A stretch of 13,786 bases of DNA, from positions 1 through 13,786 of the forward strand of contig CAAEUQ010000015.1 in assembly GCA_900759005.1 (NCBI GenBank), in the 5' to 3' direction. The position numbers were made by a program, and so were the translations under genes. Within the stretch, counting starts at the first letter, position 1. Each line of letters starts with the position of its first letter. This document shows, in pieces, positions 12,318-13,786 of the stretch. The DNA comes from Clostridia bacterium (GTDB lineage Bacteria > Bacillota > Clostridia > Christensenellales > Aristaeellaceae). Under the pieces are notes generated by a model. The model did no database searches, was not told the origin of the DNA, and saw only the letters and a list, made by a program, of their open reading frames with translations.

Positions 12318-13019
12318 ATGCAATATTCTCGCGAAGTTGAGGAAATGGTATGCGTCGCCAAGGGCCCGAATCACGGTCCGGCGCCGATTCCGGAGGAGGG
12401 CAAATGGATTCAGGCCAAGGAAATTAAGGACATTTCCGGCTATACCCACGGCATTGGCTGGTGTGCGCCTCAGCAGGGCGCCTGCAAGCTGTCTCTGAAC
12501 GTCAAAAACGGCGTGATCGAAGAGGCGCTGGTAGAGACCATCGGCTGCTCCGGCATGACGCACTCCGCTGCGATGGCGAGCGAAATTCTGCCCGGCAAGA
12601 CCATTCTTGAAGCGCTGAATACCGACTTGGTATGCGACGCGATCAACACCGCGATGCGCGAGCTGTTCCTGCAGATCGTGTACGGCCGCACCCAGTCCGC
12701 GTTCTCCGACGATGGTCTGCGCATTGGCGCGGGTCTGGAGGATCTCGGCAAGGGCCTGCGCAGTATGATTGGCACCATGTATGGCACCAAGGCGAAAGGC
12801 ACCCGTTACCTCGAGATGACCGAGGGCTATGTGCTGAAGATGGCGCTGGACAAGGACGATCAGGTTTGCGGCTATCAGTTCCTGTCTCTGGGCAAGATGA
12901 TGGACGCGATCAAGAAGGGCACGCCCGTTGAGGAAGCCTATCAGAAGAACATCGGCACCTATGGTCGCTTTAAGGCCGAGGACGGCGCGGTCAAGTGGAT
13001 TGACCCGCGCAAAGAGTAA
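12318..13019 (+). CDS. IscU/NifU-like iron-sulfur scaffold-related protein
   Basis: This 233-residue protein's central part follows the IscU/NifU N-terminal pattern. Residues 55-99 (ACKLSLNVKNGVIEEALVETIGC...SAAMASEILPGKTILEA) parallel the IscU stretch around its second cysteine, where C77 aligns with IscU C63 in GCGSAIASS. C49 and C56 lie near the first ligand and C106 (LVCDAINTAMREL) near the third, so three cysteine positions are broadly kept. The IscU C-G-D motif is not: the region reads WCAPQQGAC, and the ligand Asp is missing. About 110 further residues (120-233) go beyond a normal IscU of about 130, containing GLRIGAGLEDLGKGLRSMIGTMYGTKAKGTRYLEM and C184. The ATG at 12318 follows AAGGAGG (12304-12310); a TTG reading from 12267 starts inside the leader hairpin. 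The next gene starts 17 bases later. I read it as a scaffold-like or Fe-S-binding protein of a variant family, not a housekeeping IscU. Confidence 0.8.
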   Translation: MQYSREVEEMVCVAKGPNHGPAPIPEEGKWIQAKEIKDISGYTHGIGWCAPQQGACKLSLNVKNGVIEEALVETIGCSGMTHSAAMASEILPGKTILEALNTDLVCDAINTAMRELFLQIVYGRTQSAFSDDGLRIGAGLEDLGKGLRSMIGTMYGTKAKGTRYLEMTEGYVLKMALDKDDQVCGYQFLSLGKMMDAIKKGTPVEEAYQKNIGTYGRFKAEDGAVKWIDPRKE

Positions 13020-13036
13020 GTAGGAGGTGCGCTGAA

Positions 13037-13786
13037 ATGTCCCTGTTTGAGAATTACGAAGGTCGTATGCCCCAGCTTCAGCCTGTTCTGGATAAGTACG
13101 GCTTCAAGGATTTTGAAGAAGTCAAGGCTTTCAACAACGCGCGCGGCGTAGATGCGTACAAGATCGTTGAGAGCACTCAGCCCATCTGCTTCGAGAATGT
13201 CAAGTGGGCGTATGAACTCGGCGCGGCGATCGCGATGAAGAAGGGCGTTAAGACCGCGGCAGACGCGGCGCGCTGCATCGGCGAAGGCCTGCAGGCGTTC
13301 TGCATTCCCGGTTCCGTTGCGGATCAGCGTCAGGTCGGTATCGGCCACGGCAACCTCGGCGCAATGCTGCTCGACGAGAAGACTGAGTGCTTCGCGTTCC
13401 TCGCGGGTCACGAGTCCTTCGCGGCGGCGGAAGGTGCGATCAAGATCGCTCTGAACGCGAATAAGGTTCGCAAGAATCCGCTGCGCGTCATCCTGAACGG
13501 TCTTGGCAAGGACGCGGCGATGATCATCTCCCGCATCAACGGCTTCACTTATGTCCAGACCAAGTACGATTATCTGTCTGCGGACGTCAAGGAAGATCAT
13601 GCGCTGACCATCGTTAAGGAAACCGCGTATTCTAACGGCGAGCGCGCGAAGGTCAAGTGCTACGGCGCGGACGATGTGCGCGAAGGCGTTGCGATTATGT
13701 GGCATGAGAATGCAGACGTGTCCATCACCGGAAACTCCACCAACCCCACTCGTTTCCAGCATCCGGTCGCCGGCACCTATAAGAAG
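13037..13786 (+). CDS. GGGtGRT-family protein of unknown function (3' end outside window)
   Basis: The first 250 residues are present and the frame stays open to the last base. The ATG at 13037 has AGGAGG (13022-13027) at good spacing, 17 bases after the scaffold-like gene, so the two are co-transcribed. I recognise it as the family called GGGtGRT, which commonly follows a gene annotated as an Fe-S assembly scaffold. The motif giving the family its name lies near the C-terminus, beyond the window, so it is not seen. Visible features are a soluble protein without signal peptide or membrane helix; the block GSVADQRQVGIGHGNLGAMLL (92-112); FLAGHESFAAAEGAIKIAL (121-139); and GNSTNPTRFQHPVAGTYKK at the window end. 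Five cysteines lie at 51, 80, 89, 118 and 208. Codon use is strongly biased, as in fhs and folD, suggesting abundant protein. No enzymatic function is established to my knowledge. Confidence 0.82.
   Translation, partial: MSLFENYEGRMPQLQPVLDKYGFKDFEEVKAFNNARGVDAYKIVESTQPICFENVKWAYELGAAIAMKKGVKTAADAARCIGEGLQAFCIPGSVADQRQVGIGHGNLGAMLLDEKTECFAFLAGHESFAAAEGAIKIALNANKVRKNPLRVILNGLGKDAAMIISRINGFTYVQTKYDYLSADVKEDHALTIVKETAYSNGERAKVKCYGADDVREGVAIMWHENADVSITGNSTNPTRFQHPVAGTYKK

Noticed and set aside
11391..12563. Minus-strand open frame over the HAD gene and the iscU-like start
   Set aside because: It would cover a promoter, a leader hairpin and two supported genes; no recognisable domain.
12959..13762. 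Minus-strand open frame over the GGGtGRT-family gene
   Set aside because: The plus-strand frame has a strong ribosome site, a family match and is open to the window end; the antisense frame has none of these.
1..13786. Mobile element, prophage, CRISPR array or defence island
   Set aside because: No transposase, integrase, phage gene, terminal inverted repeats or regularly spaced repeats were seen; content and gene order are chromosomal and metabolic.

Overview
The window looks like chromosomal DNA from a GC-rich member of the Clostridia (Firmicutes/Bacillota), probably an anaerobe. The grounds are strong AGGAGG-type ribosome binding sites, tight co-directional operons, the ecfA1-ecfA2-ecfT-truA order, a formate-tetrahydrofolate ligase / FchA cyclohydrolase / FolD-like cluster, a DUF1576-type membrane protein and an IscU-like protein paired with a GGGtGRT-family protein. 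No mobile element, CRISPR array, rRNA or tRNA was seen. The assignment to Clostridia is inference from gene content.

Layout. (1) 1-2262, plus strand: one-carbon cluster. It holds the C-terminal part of formate-tetrahydrofolate ligase (fhs), a perfect 13-bp hairpin, the cyclohydrolase fchA and a FolD-type dehydrogenase. This FolD lacks the lysine and glutamine needed for cyclohydrolase activity, so FchA probably does that step. (2) 2278-4149, plus strand: a hairpin, a large DUF1576-type membrane protein with a visible internal duplication, a strong terminator, and a RimI-like GNAT acetyltransferase. (3) 4155-7475: a bidirectional terminator separates these from a minus-strand operon transcribed as vanW-like gene, ridA, prs. 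The Prs is divergent at several nucleotide-binding positions. (4) 7476-7747: a divergent promoter region. (5) 7748-12179, plus strand: a six-gene operon, ecfA1-ecfA2-ecfT (energising module of an ECF vitamin transporter), truA, ybaK and a HAD-family hydrolase. Its genes overlap or are separated by at most 12 bases. (6) 12199-13786, plus strand: a weak terminator-like hairpin, a promoter, a leader hairpin, an IscU-like scaffold protein and a GGGtGRT-family protein that runs off the window end.

How the genes work together. Region 1 converts formate and tetrahydrofolate to 10-formyl-, 5,10-methenyl- and then 5,10-methylene-tetrahydrofolate, either as the methyl branch of the Wood-Ljungdahl pathway or for purine, serine and thymidylate metabolism. 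Region 5 combines vitamin uptake with tRNA modification and tRNA proofreading. The pair in region 6 is the best candidate for a poorly described system: a modified Fe-S scaffold fold translated together with a conserved protein of unknown role. All three promoters recognised carry TGn directly before a perfect TATAAT and lack a good -35 element.
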